This document shows positions 26,101 to 35,819 of a DNA stretch of 64,000 bases, one piece after another (the first letter of the stretch is position 1; each line of letters opens with the position of its first letter). The notes beneath the pieces were generated by a model. That model had not been told where the DNA came from and ran no database searches. It saw only the letters and a program-made list of their open reading frames with translations. Location of the stretch: the NCBI GenBank assembly GCA_028023455.1, contig JAQFVV010000055.1:6414030-6478029 (forward strand). The letters run 5' to 3'. The translations under genes were made by a program, and so were the position numbers. Source of the DNA: Epiperipatus broadwayi (Eukaryota; Onychophora; Udeonychophora; Euonychophora; Peripatidae).

Positions 26101-29042
26101 ATTTTTATCTTGTGTGATAATAGCTGTACAAATATTTTTTTTTTGTAATTATAAAAGATCTATTCTGTATCTCGCAATGTCTTGTTCTAGTTGATAACAA
26201 TATTAATACGGTTTAGTAATAAGTTATCAATCATTTATATTTCACCAGATTACCTTTTGTATATGCACAACATAAATATGCTGAAAATTATGCTATATTT
26301 TGCTGATATAGTGAGAATGGTTTTAAAACAAGCGTTTTATTATTTTAGATATTTCTATTAATTTGTAAAAATGACTCGTCTTTTTCTATCTCTCCATATA
26401 TATAATATATTTGGGAGAAGCTTCAACCTATTAGAGTCATATTTTTTAAAGTCAAAACATCCATTCATCTAACCAAACTAGACTGTCTTCAGGTCTTTAC
26501 TCTAGCTGATAATAGCTAGAGACCCATTTACTGATTATAATTGGACTAGGTGAATTGGGTATGGGCCAATTCACAACAATTGAAAAGACTTGTAACTTAA
26601 CCTGTTGCTAAAACTATTTATTTGCAAATAATGATACACTAGTTACTATTAAAATTAACAGTAAACATTCACTTGAGAAACTTGACCAAATAATGCTAGA
26701 TTAGAAACCATCACGAATAATCTATGAAATCTTATTTTTCAGTTTGAAAATTAGAAATCAAGAATCTGTCCAAAGTTGAGTTAATTTTTACTTAAATATT
26801 TAAACATTATTACTATAGATGCAGCTAATTTGCAATATAGTTTGTAATTAATGTGTATATTTGGTATAAATTAAAATATTTATTTCCAAGAATGCCTATG
26901 TATACAAATAAAAATTTAAAATATCCATATCTCCGAACGGTAAATCATTCCAACTGCACTCCCTGTGAAACGTACATAAAATCTGAGTTATTCACACTTT
27001 GTTTTTATCTCACAGGTGCGCTATTGGAATAATTTAGTTTGGCGATATGAATATTTTATATCTGAATTTCAGCTAGCGATTGGTTCTCTTAATTAAAATT
27101 CTATAGGTATTTATTAGGGAAGATGTTAAAGTGAAATGTTTATTTTAAAAAAGTATTACTTGCGATTTAAATTTTATTTTAAAAATGATTATGAAGAAAA
27201 ATAATTATATCAAAAAATATTTATTACATACAATTAATATTTCAATAAACCACTAAAACATCACACTTACACAAGCTGTTAAAACAATAGCAAACTCTTC
27301 AAACAGTAATGTGACCAAGTGCAAGCCATAGCAATCAATGGAAGCATGAAGGTTTGTGCATAAAATCCCTATGTAGTGCCTACTTCTCCAATGTCCCCAG
27401 ATGAGTTTCTAGCTTGTGGCTTTCATCAGTGGGGAGCCTTGGATCTGAGAGCCCTGTACCTAGGTCTTTGGATCTAATGCAATCTTCCAGCAGCCATCTT
27501 TTAACTATTGAGTTAATTATAAAACTATAATCTTTATAGTCTGGGGATATTGGAGGAGTATGCACTAGGCAGGGATTTTATGCACAAACCTCTAAGTTAT
27601 TGATTGCTATGGCTTGCACTGGGGGCATTAGTGTATGGAAGGTTTGCTACTGTTTTAACACCTTGTGTACGCATAGGAAATAGTAATCATGTGATATTTT
27701 AGTGGTTTAAAACCCATTCTGCCTATAGGATTATAGTGATTGAAAGGTTGCTAGTCTTTCACATGTGCCTACTGTTGTTTCTCTGACAGCCAATCAGATG
27801 TTAAACAGCGGTCTGAAGAGCAATCAGGCCTTGACACATGACAGAAATACTTTTCTTATCAAAATCTCTGTCATGTGTCAAGGCCTGATCGCTCTTCAGA
27901 CCGCTGTTTAACATCTGATTGGCTGACTGAGAAATAACAGTAGGCGCATGTGAAAGACTAGCAACCTTTCAATTTATTACTAATTTAATAACAACATGCG
28001 ATTTAGACAAAGATTATAGTGATTATGATTATTATAAAATCATAGACATCAAAATGTTCAGATACTGAACTAGGTTCAGATCTGTATGACTATATAAAGG
28101 AATTAGCTTGGATTGAATTCTGGACTTGTAGTTTTATAGTTAACTAAATACATAGTTAAAAGGTGACTGCTGGAGCATTGCATTAGATCCAAAAATCTAG
28201 ATGCAGTACTCTCATATCCAAGACTCCTCATTGGTGAAATCTATAAGCTAGAAACTAGTCTGGGAATATTGGAGGAATAGGCATTAGATAGTGGTTTTGT
28301 GCTCAAACCTTGCATTCATTGATTGCTACGACTTGCACTGGGCAGCCTTTCTAAATGGAGAATTTGCTACTATTGTAATATCTCAATAGCCAAGAGTCGC
28401 AAGGTTTTGCATTAATATCGTTGGATCGCATGCAATATTTTAAATTCACATAATATTCCACATACCATAGCGGCACTGAAGAAAATAATCTGCACGTCGT
28501 TTAGAAATGATATAAAATTGTACTTTAGTATTTTTATTTATTGAAACCCTGTGTGATTTGGCACAGTAGTAGAATGTTTGACGAGAAACAAAGATTCACA
28601 GATCAAAGCCCAACTTGTCATTTCTGTTGAAACATCACACGATTTCTAGCTATTTAATTATTATTATTGAAAATAAGCTAATTTTATTGTCTTTACATAT
28701 GATAGAATAACTGCTTACTGATTTTTATGCAAATAATACCGATATATTGATATGGCAATTGTTGCTTAAGTGTTAATTTTTTAATTTTCTCTATTAATTT
28801 TTCCTTTTTTTTTTTTTCCAGCTGTTGATACAAATGAAAGAAGCAAGAGTGAAGAATTTGTTCACGTGACTAATTTAGAACTCCAAGAAGAAATTAAATC
28901 TTTAAAAGAAATGGTAAGCTCTTTAAGGAGCGAATTTGATAGAAAATTACTGGACCTCATGGCGGAAATCGACGAGGAGAAAAAGACACGGCTCACAATG
29001 ACGGTCGAATTAGAAAGACTTAAAAAACTTGTTAAAAGCTAA
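4936..29042 (+). CDS. SH3KBP1/CD2AP-like: CD2AP/CIN85/Cindr-family SH3 adaptor, 3' seven exons (5' part outside window)
   Basis: This is the spliced gene assembled from exons 4936-5126, 9840-10260, 19761-19979, 20156-20262, 20357-20449, 25479-25554 and 28822-29042. Every junction is AG/GT and the phases agree, giving about 441 residues. Domain order is third SH3 domain, proline/lysine-rich linkers, capping-protein-interaction motif, WMKELK motif, acidic/basic linker, and C-terminal coiled coil. That is the layout of CD2AP, CIN85 and insect Cindr. These cytoplasmic scaffolds link endocytic and receptor-trafficking proteins (for example Cbl) to actin capping protein. Family members have three SH3 domains, so the first two should lie upstream of the window. 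The first exon here starts in the third position of a codon, so an upstream exon is required. Additional alternative exons cannot be excluded. Confidence 0.93.
5283..7480 (-). pseudogene. Merlin/ISXO2-like DNA transposon remnant
   Basis: Minus-strand readings, shifted between frames, follow the order of an ISXO2-like (Merlin superfamily) transposase. A Cys/His/Trp-rich N-terminal part lies near 6850-6960 ([15 protein letters not shown]). Near 6650-6690 comes [15 protein letters not shown], then [18 protein letters not shown] near 6590-6640. Near 6400-6450 is [14 protein letters not shown], the conserved HTQ-N-IE-type block. Stops and frameshifts show it is dead. Candidate inverted repeats are ACATATTAAACC(T/C)(A/G)CTACGCC near 5315-5337 and, inverted, near 7450-7472. 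A mariner-like terminus (GAGGGGTTATCCAAAAATAACTGG at 5283) may belong to another element. Confidence 0.72.
5690..6030. repeat. Four degenerate tandem units of about 80-110 bp
   Basis: A unit reading approximately 'TGGCATGAAATTACAAAACAGACACTAAAGCAAAATT' recurs near 5705, 5805, 5865 and 5970, separated by variable AT-rich sequence. It lies between the Merlin-type coding remnant and its left end. Confidence 0.65.
7690..7900 (+). pseudogene. Mariner transposase fragment
   Basis: The plus-strand reading [20 protein letters not shown] resembles the second helix-turn-helix of mariner transposases. It is followed after an apparent deletion by [17 protein letters not shown], resembling the HxEFVPxGQTVNxxYY block just after the first catalytic aspartate. 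The catalytic core is mostly missing. Confidence 0.6.
8323..8402. repeat. Hairpin repeat with a third half-copy at 8570-8590
   Basis: ATTATCTAGATTCATTCG at 8323 is inverted at 8384-8402 (GGATGAATCTAGATAAT). A third GGATGAATCTAGATAT lies near 8571. Confidence 0.7.
8783..9243. mobile_element. Foldback element, family A (copy A1)
   Basis: Long imperfect inverted repeat, arms about 200 bases. The tips carry GGTTTGTGATAATGG and its complement-like right end; shared inner blocks include TCATCTAATATTAAG and TGACCAGTGATAG. Both arms hold the CTGAAGA...GAAA box pattern (8942-8974 on the minus strand, 9068-9100 on the plus strand). The centre contains GGGATTCGAACCTGG, similar to a tRNA box-B/T-loop complement. 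Relatives occur at 40.1, 43.7, 50.5 and 55.9 kb. Confidence 0.8.
9840..10260 (+). CDS. SH3KBP1/CD2AP-like: Exon: lysine/serine/proline-rich linker
   Basis: Acceptor ACTATAG at 9839; donor AAAAAAG|GTAATC at 10261. The 421 bases continue in phase 0 and end in phase 1. The product is low-complexity: a serine-rich start, then repeated SEK/KxEK and proline clusters such as KPPDPPK and KPPPPELPK. These could act as SH3 ligands, as in the linker of this family. Disorder is expected. Purine-rich composition and phase fit support it as a real exon. Confidence 0.88.
12117..12782. repeat. Two-copy tandem duplication, period 340 bp, of module D
   Basis: Copies run from about 12117 to 12456 and from 12457 to 12782. 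I count six differences in about 323 aligned bases, all transitions, most at CpG/TpG sites, so the duplication is recent. Each copy contains a central hairpin (12311-12335 and 12651-12675) and TATCTTGTATTG downstream. Related modules occur at 42.1, 46.8, 47.2 and 48.8 kb. Confidence 0.92.
14611..14690. repeat. Hairpin element
   Basis: GATTGGTTATAATGAGCTTC pairs with GAAGCCCATTATAACTGGACC, arms of about 28 bases around an AT-rich loop. Probably a short MITE. Confidence 0.7.
15480..15975 (+). pseudogene. RTE-type retrotransposon 3' fragment (copy 1)
   Basis: 5'-truncated and frameshifted. It begins in [20 protein letters not shown] and [16 protein letters not shown], the C-terminal part of an RTE-clade reverse transcriptase. 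It continues through [16 protein letters not shown] (frame restored) and WIPRNCKR-like sequence to the end of the ORF, and finishes in a GATGATGATGAT tail near 15955-15970, typical of RTE 3' ends. Same strand as the other three RTE copies in this window. Confidence 0.82.
16850..18090 (+). pseudogene. RTE-type retrotransposon, reverse transcriptase to 3' end (copy 2)
   Basis: The longest RTE copy here. The frame starts [17 protein letters not shown] near 16856 and runs through [10 protein letters not shown] (catalytic block A), [30 protein letters not shown] (the FADD catalytic box, intact) and SYKYLGQII. Then come [35 protein letters not shown] and a C-terminal [17 protein letters not shown] interrupts near 17020 and TAA near 17557, with another break near 17785. 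It lacks the endonuclease and is 5'-truncated. It inserted into intron 2 in the sense direction. The end reads GATGATGAT. Confidence 0.9.
19010..19330 (+). pseudogene. Penelope-like element GIY-YIG endonuclease fragment
   Basis: Reading [20 protein letters not shown] continues to [20 protein letters not shown] and LKYGHRIDF, matching the GIY-YIG endonuclease domain of Penelope-like retroelements (YFG-HTG in place of YIG-xTG, R of the catalytic helix, and the H-x6-DF block). A stop falls at 19237. After a shift, [13 protein letters not shown] resembles the end of the protein. The reverse transcriptase is missing, so it is 5'-truncated. Confidence 0.8.
19761..19979 (+). CDS. SH3KBP1/CD2AP-like: Exon: proline-rich linker with possible SH3-binding motifs
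   Basis: A long T tract and CCAG precede the exon; donor TTCAG|GTAATA. The 219 bases start with two bases completing an Asp codon and end in phase 1. The exon encodes [20 protein letters not shown], a polyproline segment suited to SH3 binding, followed by Thr/Ser-rich and acidic sequence. It follows a 9.5-kb intron full of transposon remnants. Confidence 0.9.
20156..20262 (+). CDS. SH3KBP1/CD2AP-like: Exon: capping-protein-interaction (CPI) motif
   Basis: Acceptor TTTTAAG at 20155; donor AAC|GTAAGA. The 107 bases encode [17 protein letters not shown]. This fits the CPI consensus LxHxTxxRxK...P known from CD2AP, CIN85 and CARMIL, which binds the heterodimeric actin capping protein. The usual proline of the RPK core is alanine here (RAK). 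This short exon is the best single diagnostic of the family. Confidence 0.93.
20357..20449 (+). CDS. SH3KBP1/CD2AP-like: Exon: [12 protein letters not shown] motif
   Basis: Acceptor TATTTAG at 20356; donor AAA|GTAAGA. It has 31 codons, phase 0 at both ends. It contains [12 protein letters not shown], a tryptophan-centred short linear motif, then a basic stretch VKRISQ. It is only 94 bases downstream of the CPI exon, the tightest spacing in the gene. Because it is symmetric (93 bases) it could be skipped without changing the frame. I do not know a certain function for the motif. Confidence 0.88.
22225..22312. repeat. Short MITE with inverted ends
   Basis: CTGAAAATAAGACC at 22232 and GGCTTATTTTCAGGGG at 22293 form terminal inverted repeats around GTCTTATATTAATTTTTG. 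This layout resembles a widespread short DNA-transposon family with 'aaaataagacc' tips; the family name is not certain to me. Confidence 0.6.
23780..24400 (+). mobile_element. Possible solo LTR or promoter-bearing repeat
   Basis: A block with higher GC than its surroundings carries GCATGCGCAGAAGTCTG, then a TATA box (TATAAAAAGG, 23829), then about 180 bases of balanced composition, and AATAAAA near 24345. That order is what an LTR shows. No second copy and no target duplication could be identified, so this is tentative. Confidence 0.35.
25479..25554 (+). CDS. SH3KBP1/CD2AP-like: Exon: short linker
   Basis: Acceptor TATTTTAG at 25478; donor GAAG|GTCAGT, a weaker donor than the others. The 76 bases encode [20 protein letters not shown] and five more residues, starting phase 0 and ending phase 1. 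The frame continues correctly into the coiled-coil exon. An alternative acceptor two bases downstream would break the frame. Open reading continues past the donor into the intron by chance. Confidence 0.82.
27247..27708. mobile_element. Foldback element, family B (copy B1)
   Basis: Outer arms pair: AAACCACTAAAACATCAC at 27247 against GTGATATTTTAGTGGTTT at 27691-27708, and inward AAGCCATAGCAATCAATGG against its complement near 27600. On the minus strand one arm holds CTGATGA (27423-27429) and GAAA (27406-27409) around a hairpin. Relatives lie at 28.1, 43.4, 58.2 and 61.5 kb. Confidence 0.85.
27742..27970. mobile_element. Near-perfect long hairpin (foldback) element
   Basis: GAAAGGTTGCTAGTCTTTCA at 27742 is the exact complement of the end at 27970. 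The arms of about 105 bases differ by only a few changes and surround a spacer of about 20 bases (AATACTTTTCTTATC). The high arm identity indicates a young element or arm conversion. No reading frame. Confidence 0.88.
28066..28385. mobile_element. Family B element, diverged single arm (copy B2)
   Basis: Matches family B from GTTAAAAGGTGACTGCTGGA through TTGCATTAGATCC, AAGCTAGAAACTAGTCTGGG and GCATTAGATAG to AATTTGCTACTATTGTAAT. The CTGATGA box is mutated to TTGGTGA; GAAA is kept. Confidence 0.75.
28822..29042 (+). CDS. SH3KBP1/CD2AP-like: Terminal exon: C-terminal coiled coil and stop codon
   Basis: A polypyrimidine tract and TTTCCAG precede the exon. The phase-1 join restores an Ala codon. 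The last 72 residues form a heptad-patterned coiled coil beginning near [16 protein letters not shown] and ending [20 protein letters not shown] with a final KKLVKS before TAA at 29040-29042. The family's C-terminal coiled coil mediates self-association and lipid/partner binding. Its end-of-protein position matches relatives. Confidence 0.93.
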
Positions 29043-31630
29043 AAGTGATCCCCCTCCCCCTTTCCATTCTTTTTGAATTATTATTAATGTATAAAATGAT
29101 TATGAAATCTGTCAACCTTCCATGTTATACACGTGCATCCCATTCATACATATGTTTGGAATGAATTCACATGTATGTTTTGCCTGGTCATTTCATTCAT
29201 CGGTAAATCTTAACGAAAAAAAAAAGCATCATTATATGATAAATATGTGAATCCCATTTAAAGTAACATCATTTTAAAGAGTGTAAATATTTGTATATCC
29301 ATTAAAATAGGGACACGTCATAAACTAATCGATAATTATGCTTTGCATTTCAATAAATAAAGAGATTCAGGCTAGATTGTGTAAACGTTCATGCATATTA
29401 TATGTGTGTGTGTATATATATATACTGTATGTGCATAAATACGTATTAATATATATAATTTCAGCCTTTGCATTAATTTTAAATCTAAGCTTACGTTAAA
29501 TACTTACTGTGTTTTTCCATAAGGATTGTTTATTGAAATCATATTTAGGTTTGTTAAAGCTAATTTTATTTAAATTATTATTTTATATATGTAAATATTA
29601 AAACATTTTACTGAAATTCGTCTTTCAAACTATTATTTTTTAATATTTTTAATTTTGAAGTATGAATTTAAATTATCCTGAGTTTTAATTGGGCATTTTT
29701 TTATGGAAAAAATAAAGGTATTCTTATTTGTTTTAAACTCAAAAGGTCCGCTTGAATACTGGTTTTTTTTTTTTAAGTCAGAAATTTATATATAAAAATA
29801 TATATTTTTAATTTTAGCTTCTTTTTTTTTTAATAGTCATTAATTAATACAACACATATCTAGCATTTATGAAAATCTGTTTTTATTTTGTCATATCTTT
29901 GCAGTCTGATTAATTCAGTTTCTGTAATTCAGCTAATTATCTTTATTGGTCAGTTTGCCTTGAGACAGGTTTCGTAACATCTTAATCACTGTCTTTTCTG
30001 CATCTCTAAACTCAAAGTATAATTAAATAAGCACATCTTTTTTCTCTCTCTCTTTTTTTTTTTATAATAATATCTTTTGTATGTGTTTTACAATAATTTT
30101 ACTTCAGCAGTGGCCAATTTTTTTTATTTTTTTAAAATTTCTTCAATGCCTATTTTTTGAGTTACTTATTTTTTCTGTAATCACATTTTAAAAAGCTTTT
30201 AATTATATTTCGTTCTTTCAAATTTGTAAACGCTACATTCCAAATCACGCGAAAAACAAAAACTTTAATCCTTATGTAATTATATTACTTCTAGTGTCTA
30301 TGAATATTTTTATTATAAAATTAATTTTTTTTAAAATTAGAAATCTCAAAAACTTGAGTTTTGAAATAAGATCTGAAAAGTGATAAATAGTATGCAACAC
30401 AATTCTATATTTTGTATAATACTTTACATCGAAGTATATTATATGTGTGTGTGTGTGTTTGTACGGATTACCAAAACTATAATTTGGCTTTTATTTTCAG
30501 TATTACAATAATATTATATATTTTTATATAATTCAAAATTTTGAAATGTAGGTAAAAAAATTATACAAAGTTTGACTCCATATTCTAAATAACTATTTGT
30601 TGTGAGGTGAAATATAAATAATATGTATGGATTAATATGAATATTGCATATGTAAATTATTATAATGTGCAGAGTGATATGTCAATCACACACATCTTTT
30701 TTTAATTTGATAATTTACTAGAGGGCATAGTTCTCCTGTCACTGTTGGTGCCGTATATTTAACACCGGAGCTTATCGAAAAATATATATTTCTAACACTT
30801 CTTTCTATACCAATGTATATAGGGTGTTTTTGAAATTCCAAATATATTAAAGTTGGATGAAATTAGAAAAGAATGACTCCAAACTTATGTATGTATATAG
30901 GAATTAAATTCTTCCAATTTAACATGTTACGGAAATCATCATTTCTGATTTTTTTTTACAAAACTTCTTAACGTAAACATGTCTTTTAAAGTTCTGTTTT
31001 TGAAAACAGATTATTTATTGCCAAAGAAAAGAAAAATTGAAAGAAAGCTATATTAAAGAATCTATTCACTTTCAAATTATTTTTTCCCAAAGACAAAAAA
31101 AAAAAATGCTGAAAGATTCAAATATCTTAAGCTTTTCCTAATTTTCAACCACAATCTAATGCATTATATAAAATCGGCACTTCTATCACCCACATAAAAA
31201 CTCTTGAGGAACATTTAATTTAAAGAAATTAAAATAAAAAAAAACTTAAGTACATTTATATATTTTAACAAAAACTATAAAATTACTTACAAAATTAAGT
31301 TATATTTTTTTATAAAATCCAACTTTAATCTTTTCTCTCTAATGTAAATTTATTTGACCAGAGCAAGTTTATTGTTAAATATAAATGCTTATTAATACTT
31401 TTTCAGAATATCGTATTTTTTATTACAGTTGCTCTGTTTTTTCAAGATTTTTATTTTTAATGGTGAGAAATTTACATCCGAGATTTTTAGCGAACTGTGT
31501 CATTTGGGTCTTTTTCATTTCACTTATCATTTTATATATAGAGAGAAAGATATACAAATATAAAAATTAAGTAACAGCTTGAAATACATTACAGCATAAG
31601 TTTCAAAGAATTAGAGTTGTGAATTGCTTT
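29043..31630 (+). other. 3' UTR and downstream sequence of the adaptor gene
   Basis: AT-rich. The stop is followed by a short C-rich stretch (29049-29063). Overlapping AATAAA signals lie at 29352-29361, about 310 bases after the stop, and further AATAAA copies occur downstream, so the true polyadenylation site is uncertain. I recognise no gene or repeat in the rest. Confidence 0.6.
29352..29361 (+). terminator. Candidate polyadenylation signal
   Basis: AATAAATAAA, two overlapping AATAAA hexamers, is the first cluster after the stop codon of the adaptor gene. Choice among several AT-rich candidates is a guess. Confidence 0.4.
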
Positions 31631-31634
31631 GCCT

Positions 31635-31835
31635 TTCATCTATATATCTGAGCACTTGTAGCATGTATGTGTGGAGATGGTAATCTGGACCAACTGATGA
31701 TTGCTGGTTTAGCATGAAATACGTATATTGGTGATTGTTTATCTTTTCGACATGTGTGTTCAAGTGTATCAGTGTTATGAGATAGAGTGGAGAGTGGTGG
31801 GTCGTGTGAAAGTTTGTGCTCCTATACCCTATATA
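31635..31835. mobile_element. Family C element, single arm
   Basis: Matches one arm of the inverted repeat at 63030-63308: GCATGAAATACGTATATTGG, TGATTGTTTATCTTTTCGAC, ATGTGTGTTCA and GGGTCGTGTGAAAGT. No opposite arm is present. Confidence 0.75.
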
Positions 31836-34138
31836 TTATATTATATTAAACATTATTATAATTTATGGGGGTAAAATTTTGATATCCTAACCTTTGACAA
31901 TTCCAGCTAAGCATAAAAATAAATAATTTGCTAAAAAAAATCATTAAATTATCCAATTTCAAATGTAAAATTGCTACCAAATAAAAAAGTAATTAACAAA
32001 CACTAGAAATTATATAATTTATGGGGGTAAAATTATGCCCCATAAATTATATAATCTATTGTTTGTTTATTATTACTATTTTTGTAATAGTTTAAATTAT
32101 TTCTATATATGCATATAATTAAAATTTTCTTATTTCAGTTATATATATAAATATTTATTTGTATATGTGACTAATTATTAATGATGTGTTTATAAGAAAT
32201 AGTGCATATAAATATGCTGTTTTTCAATAGATAGCTATATTATTATTAATCCATACATGTAAACAGTCTTTTGAATAATAAAATATGTATGTATATTATA
32301 TGTTTACATATTTTATGATTGTTTTACTATAAAATAACCAAAATAATGTTTAAACATTATTGATCATATTGATTTTTTCAAAAGTAAATGCATTGTAATT
32401 ATAAGAATATATTTATATTTGTATTTCCTGTAATATTTTGCTTTAATATAAATATACGTATTAATATATAATTTCATTATATATATAATAAATTGTTAGA
32501 TAATATTTCAGTAAATAACATAAAATAGTAAACTATTGCATGCTATTGACTTAAAATTCCATTAACCAGCCATTTTCATTCAAAAGACAATTTATTATAT
32601 ATCACTATATCAAATTTTCTGCAGATCTTCACAGCATATGGTTAGCTATTCCACTAGAAAAAAAAAAAGAAATCATTATTTAAAATATTGAGTCAAAATG
32701 ATATATTTTGTTTCAATTTTTTTTTATTTGTCACTTTTGACAACTAATTGTAGTTGAAAACCTATCAAATTTAATTTGCAATACATATCTTAATAATGTT
32801 TTTTTATTGTGTTCGTCATACTAATCAAGATATATGTATATACACAAGTTATATGTAAAAAATTTTCAAGAATGTAGACTTTTTTAAGTATTTTTTTTGC
32901 AAAATTGTTATGCAATTTTCTTTCAAGTTCATATATGTATCATGTTTTTGTATATTTATTTCAATTCTGGGACCTAAATAATCTATGATTTTCAATGATA
33001 TCTAAATATAATAATTATATAAATATTCAATAATACTAATTATGATGACGGTAGCGTATCCATCAAAGATTGTAAGTTTATAATAAAAGATGTGCTACAA
33101 AAATATTTTTTCAATTTGTATATTTATGTGCGTGTGTTCACATACATTCAGCGAGAAAAAAATGAAATCAATTAATAAAGTAAAATATTATTTATATATA
33201 TAATACTTAAGAGCAATAAACTTCTGAAAGGTAGCTATACTATCGCAGCACTGCCTAGCATCAAAGCCAATCATGCAATCTTGTTGATTTTGATTCTAGG
33301 GATGTTGCAATCATATTATTAACACTGAAGTTTATTGTTTCTGTTGTTACATATTTATTAGTGCTATTAAATTCCACCATTATGTATATAACGCTCGAGA
33401 CCATTATCTTCTACTGATATAAATCTGAATAATATTTGAACAATATGATGTTTAACTGTCAACCATAGCCCTCAGTTCATGAGGTCTTATGTTGCACGTT
33501 CATTTCTTGTAATATATTGTTCTTATTTGTTAAAAAATATTTTCAAGTTCTTCAACCATAGCTAAAAAGTAAATGTGTATCTGAAATTTTAATTTGCACA
33601 AAATTTAATTTACACAAAAATTTGTGGAATACAGTATAAGTCAAGGATTACCTGGTATAGATCAGATAATGGTTTGTTTATATATAAATATGCACATAAT
33701 ATATGCATATATAAACAAACACGACAAATACACGCATATACATAGATGTAGATATATTCATTGAACTGAATTGTTGAGATTGGAAGATGATAGGATATAA
33801 TATATTCTCTTTTTGGGTTTGTTTTAATTACTATGTGCGTAAAATATTTGCTTATATTTTTATTACTTAAATTGTTTGTATTTACATATAAGAAAAACTG
33901 TGAAGTATGTATACTTGATATCATGTAGATAGAGATAGGCTTTATGAAGATATATTTTTGCTGATTTGCAAAGAAATACGTAATTTCATCAGTATTTGGA
34001 ATATCAGTTTATGTGTAATATTTGAATACTATAAAGATTTATTTCCTTATTTTTGATGTAATTATATCTTTTTTAATTTTCAGCGTTTTCTATAATCAAG
34101 TTTTAATTAGTAATTTGTTAAGCGCATAATCATTATGT
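31836..34138. other. AT-rich intergenic stretch
   Basis: Mostly low-complexity A/T with TA and TATG microsatellites. The one structured item is a perfect hairpin at 32009-32055, ATTATATAATTTATGGGG and its complement. No gene recognised. Confidence 0.7.
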
Positions 34139-34139
34139 A

Positions 34140-34190
34140 TATAATATATATTAAGGCTACAACCTTAAGACTATGCGCCTAGATACGACG
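34140..34190. repeat. Single arm of a hairpin repeat (full copy at 46090-46168)
   Basis: ATATATTAAGGCT, AACCTTAAGACTATGCGCC and TAGATACGACGGTAGGG match the loop and right arm of the hairpin near 46.1 kb. The other arm is absent. Confidence 0.75.
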
Positions 34191-35706
34191 GTAGGGACCT
34201 CTACAAATCTTTAACATAATATTAAACTTTAAAAGACAAAATCAAGTTTAAAAATCGGCAAGTAATCTAATTTTGTTTCCAATTGCCGTTTATTTTATTA
34301 ATAAAAATTTATTAAAAATATATACACACACAGACTTTTTGTAAGCAGATAAGATGTAACAAAATGTTCTTTGCAGAAGTTTATACTATTGTAATTATTA
34401 ATTCTACATTCTCAAGATATAACAGTTGCCTTTTTATTATTTTAAATTACTACAATATGAATGTAACTTTCTTCTTCAACAATCTATAAATTGAAAGCTA
34501 AATATGGGAGAAAAACCTGCATTTGATTTTGATATCTAATCTCATTAGCTGAATTAGGTCTTGAATTTAATATTATTTTAATTTCACATCCTACTTATAT
34601 AGGAAATAATTATATTTTTTAACTTAAAGTGTGAAATTTGAATCAGATTATTAGAACATACTGTTTAGTCGATACAGTGAAGTTTGCAGAATTAAATTTT
34701 TTATCCAAAAAGTTGATTACGCTACTGTAATCTTATGACTAGAATAACATAATTATTGTATTTGAATGAGTTTTGACATTTGTACCTTAATTTGAAAATC
34801 ATAAGTTCATGAATAAATTTTGTTCACATTGAAATGCAAAATTAAATAATAACAAAACTTGACTCAGCTAATGAAAGATTGGATATATAAAATAATCGTT
34901 TACATATATAATATTCCATTTTTATTGTAGTCCGGTAACTGATTAATAGTGAAAATTAAACGCGCTTTCTAGAATCATTACTTAGTCAAGCATAGTTTAG
35001 ACTTAGTTTTCTGCAGAAATGCAACATCTATGTATATTACTTAGATTGTTACTTATTGATTGACAAATTTTTTTTTTTAAAAAAACTTACTTTCGTTTTT
35101 ATTAATATTATTTATGTGTAAACTCTGTTTTGAAAATGGATTATAAAATTAGTGTACCTGTACTGGTAACATTTGGATTAATCTCTTTTAATATACAGTA
35201 TTTGTGTGTATAGTAATACCAAAATTACATTTGAATTGTTTTATCAATAATAAAATAATCATATAATTTAAAATTGAAATGATAATATTTTTCATACAGA
35301 TGTATGTTTAGTTATACATATTACAAGTCCGCCATATCAAAAAATCTACCAATAGTATTCTTGTATTTATGCGACTATATAATTATGGAGCAATTAAAAA
35401 CTATTTATGGGATTTTATGAAATTTCAAATGATACATATATAGAAACAGCATGATTTATAACTGTTGCATTTTGAAATAAATAAAAAAAATTTTAAAGTC
35501 AATGTTACGATGAAGAGATATTTTCAAAAAGAAAGAAAAAAATTTATGGAAATGAAATATGTGTAATCTAAAGTTAAAATTATAAACATTTAACAACAAA
35601 AAAAAACAAATTGTTACTAATAGCAACATTTAAAAAAAACATGCAACTTATTTTTTCAATCGCTAGCACATTGTAGCCGTTTAAAAATATATGATTTTTA
35701 TATCAA
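34191..35706. other. AT-rich intergenic stretch, nothing recognised
   Basis: No coding potential, known repeat or RNA gene could be supported here. Confidence 0.65.
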
Positions 35707-35815
35707 TTTTTTTTTTTTTTAACTGTCATAGCATCGGCTGGGACGCGAACCCGCAACCCAGGCAACTGCCTGCAAGGCAGTCGCGCTGACCTCTCGACCA
35801 CCAATGCAAGACTAT
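35707..35815 (-). mobile_element. tRNA-derived SINE (copy 1)
   Basis: Minus strand. The tRNA-like head spans 35731-35807 (77 nt). Its acceptor ends GCATTGG and CCGATGC pair over seven positions (one G-U). An anticodon-type stem ACTGC/GCAGT is perfect around loop CTTGCAG (TGC in the anticodon position). Box A-like GGTCGAGAGG and box B-like GGTTCGCGTCC are present, but the T stem has two mismatches. The head is followed by TATGACAGTT and a run of A (T run at 35707-35720). The poly-A tail and the two further copies show it is a SINE and not a working tRNA gene. Confidence 0.85.
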
Positions 35816-35819
35816 CAAA

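Larger units (their letters stand above)
25555..28821 (+). other. Intron 6 of the adaptor gene (3.3 kb)
   Basis: Phase-1 intron. 25555-27240 is AT-rich with nothing recognisable. 27247-28380 contains three inverted-repeat elements listed separately. A long T tract precedes the last exon. Confidence 0.8.

Noticed and set aside
28556-28640. Possible tRNA-derived SINE (GGCACAGTAGTAGAATG...GATCAAAGCCC)
   Set aside because: Only a weak resemblance to box A and box B, with no tail or second copy. A similar weak patch lies near 58510.
35731-35807. Functional tRNA gene with anticodon TGC
   Set aside because: The T stem has mismatches, the sequence is followed by a constant tail and poly-A, and two further decayed copies exist, so it is a SINE.
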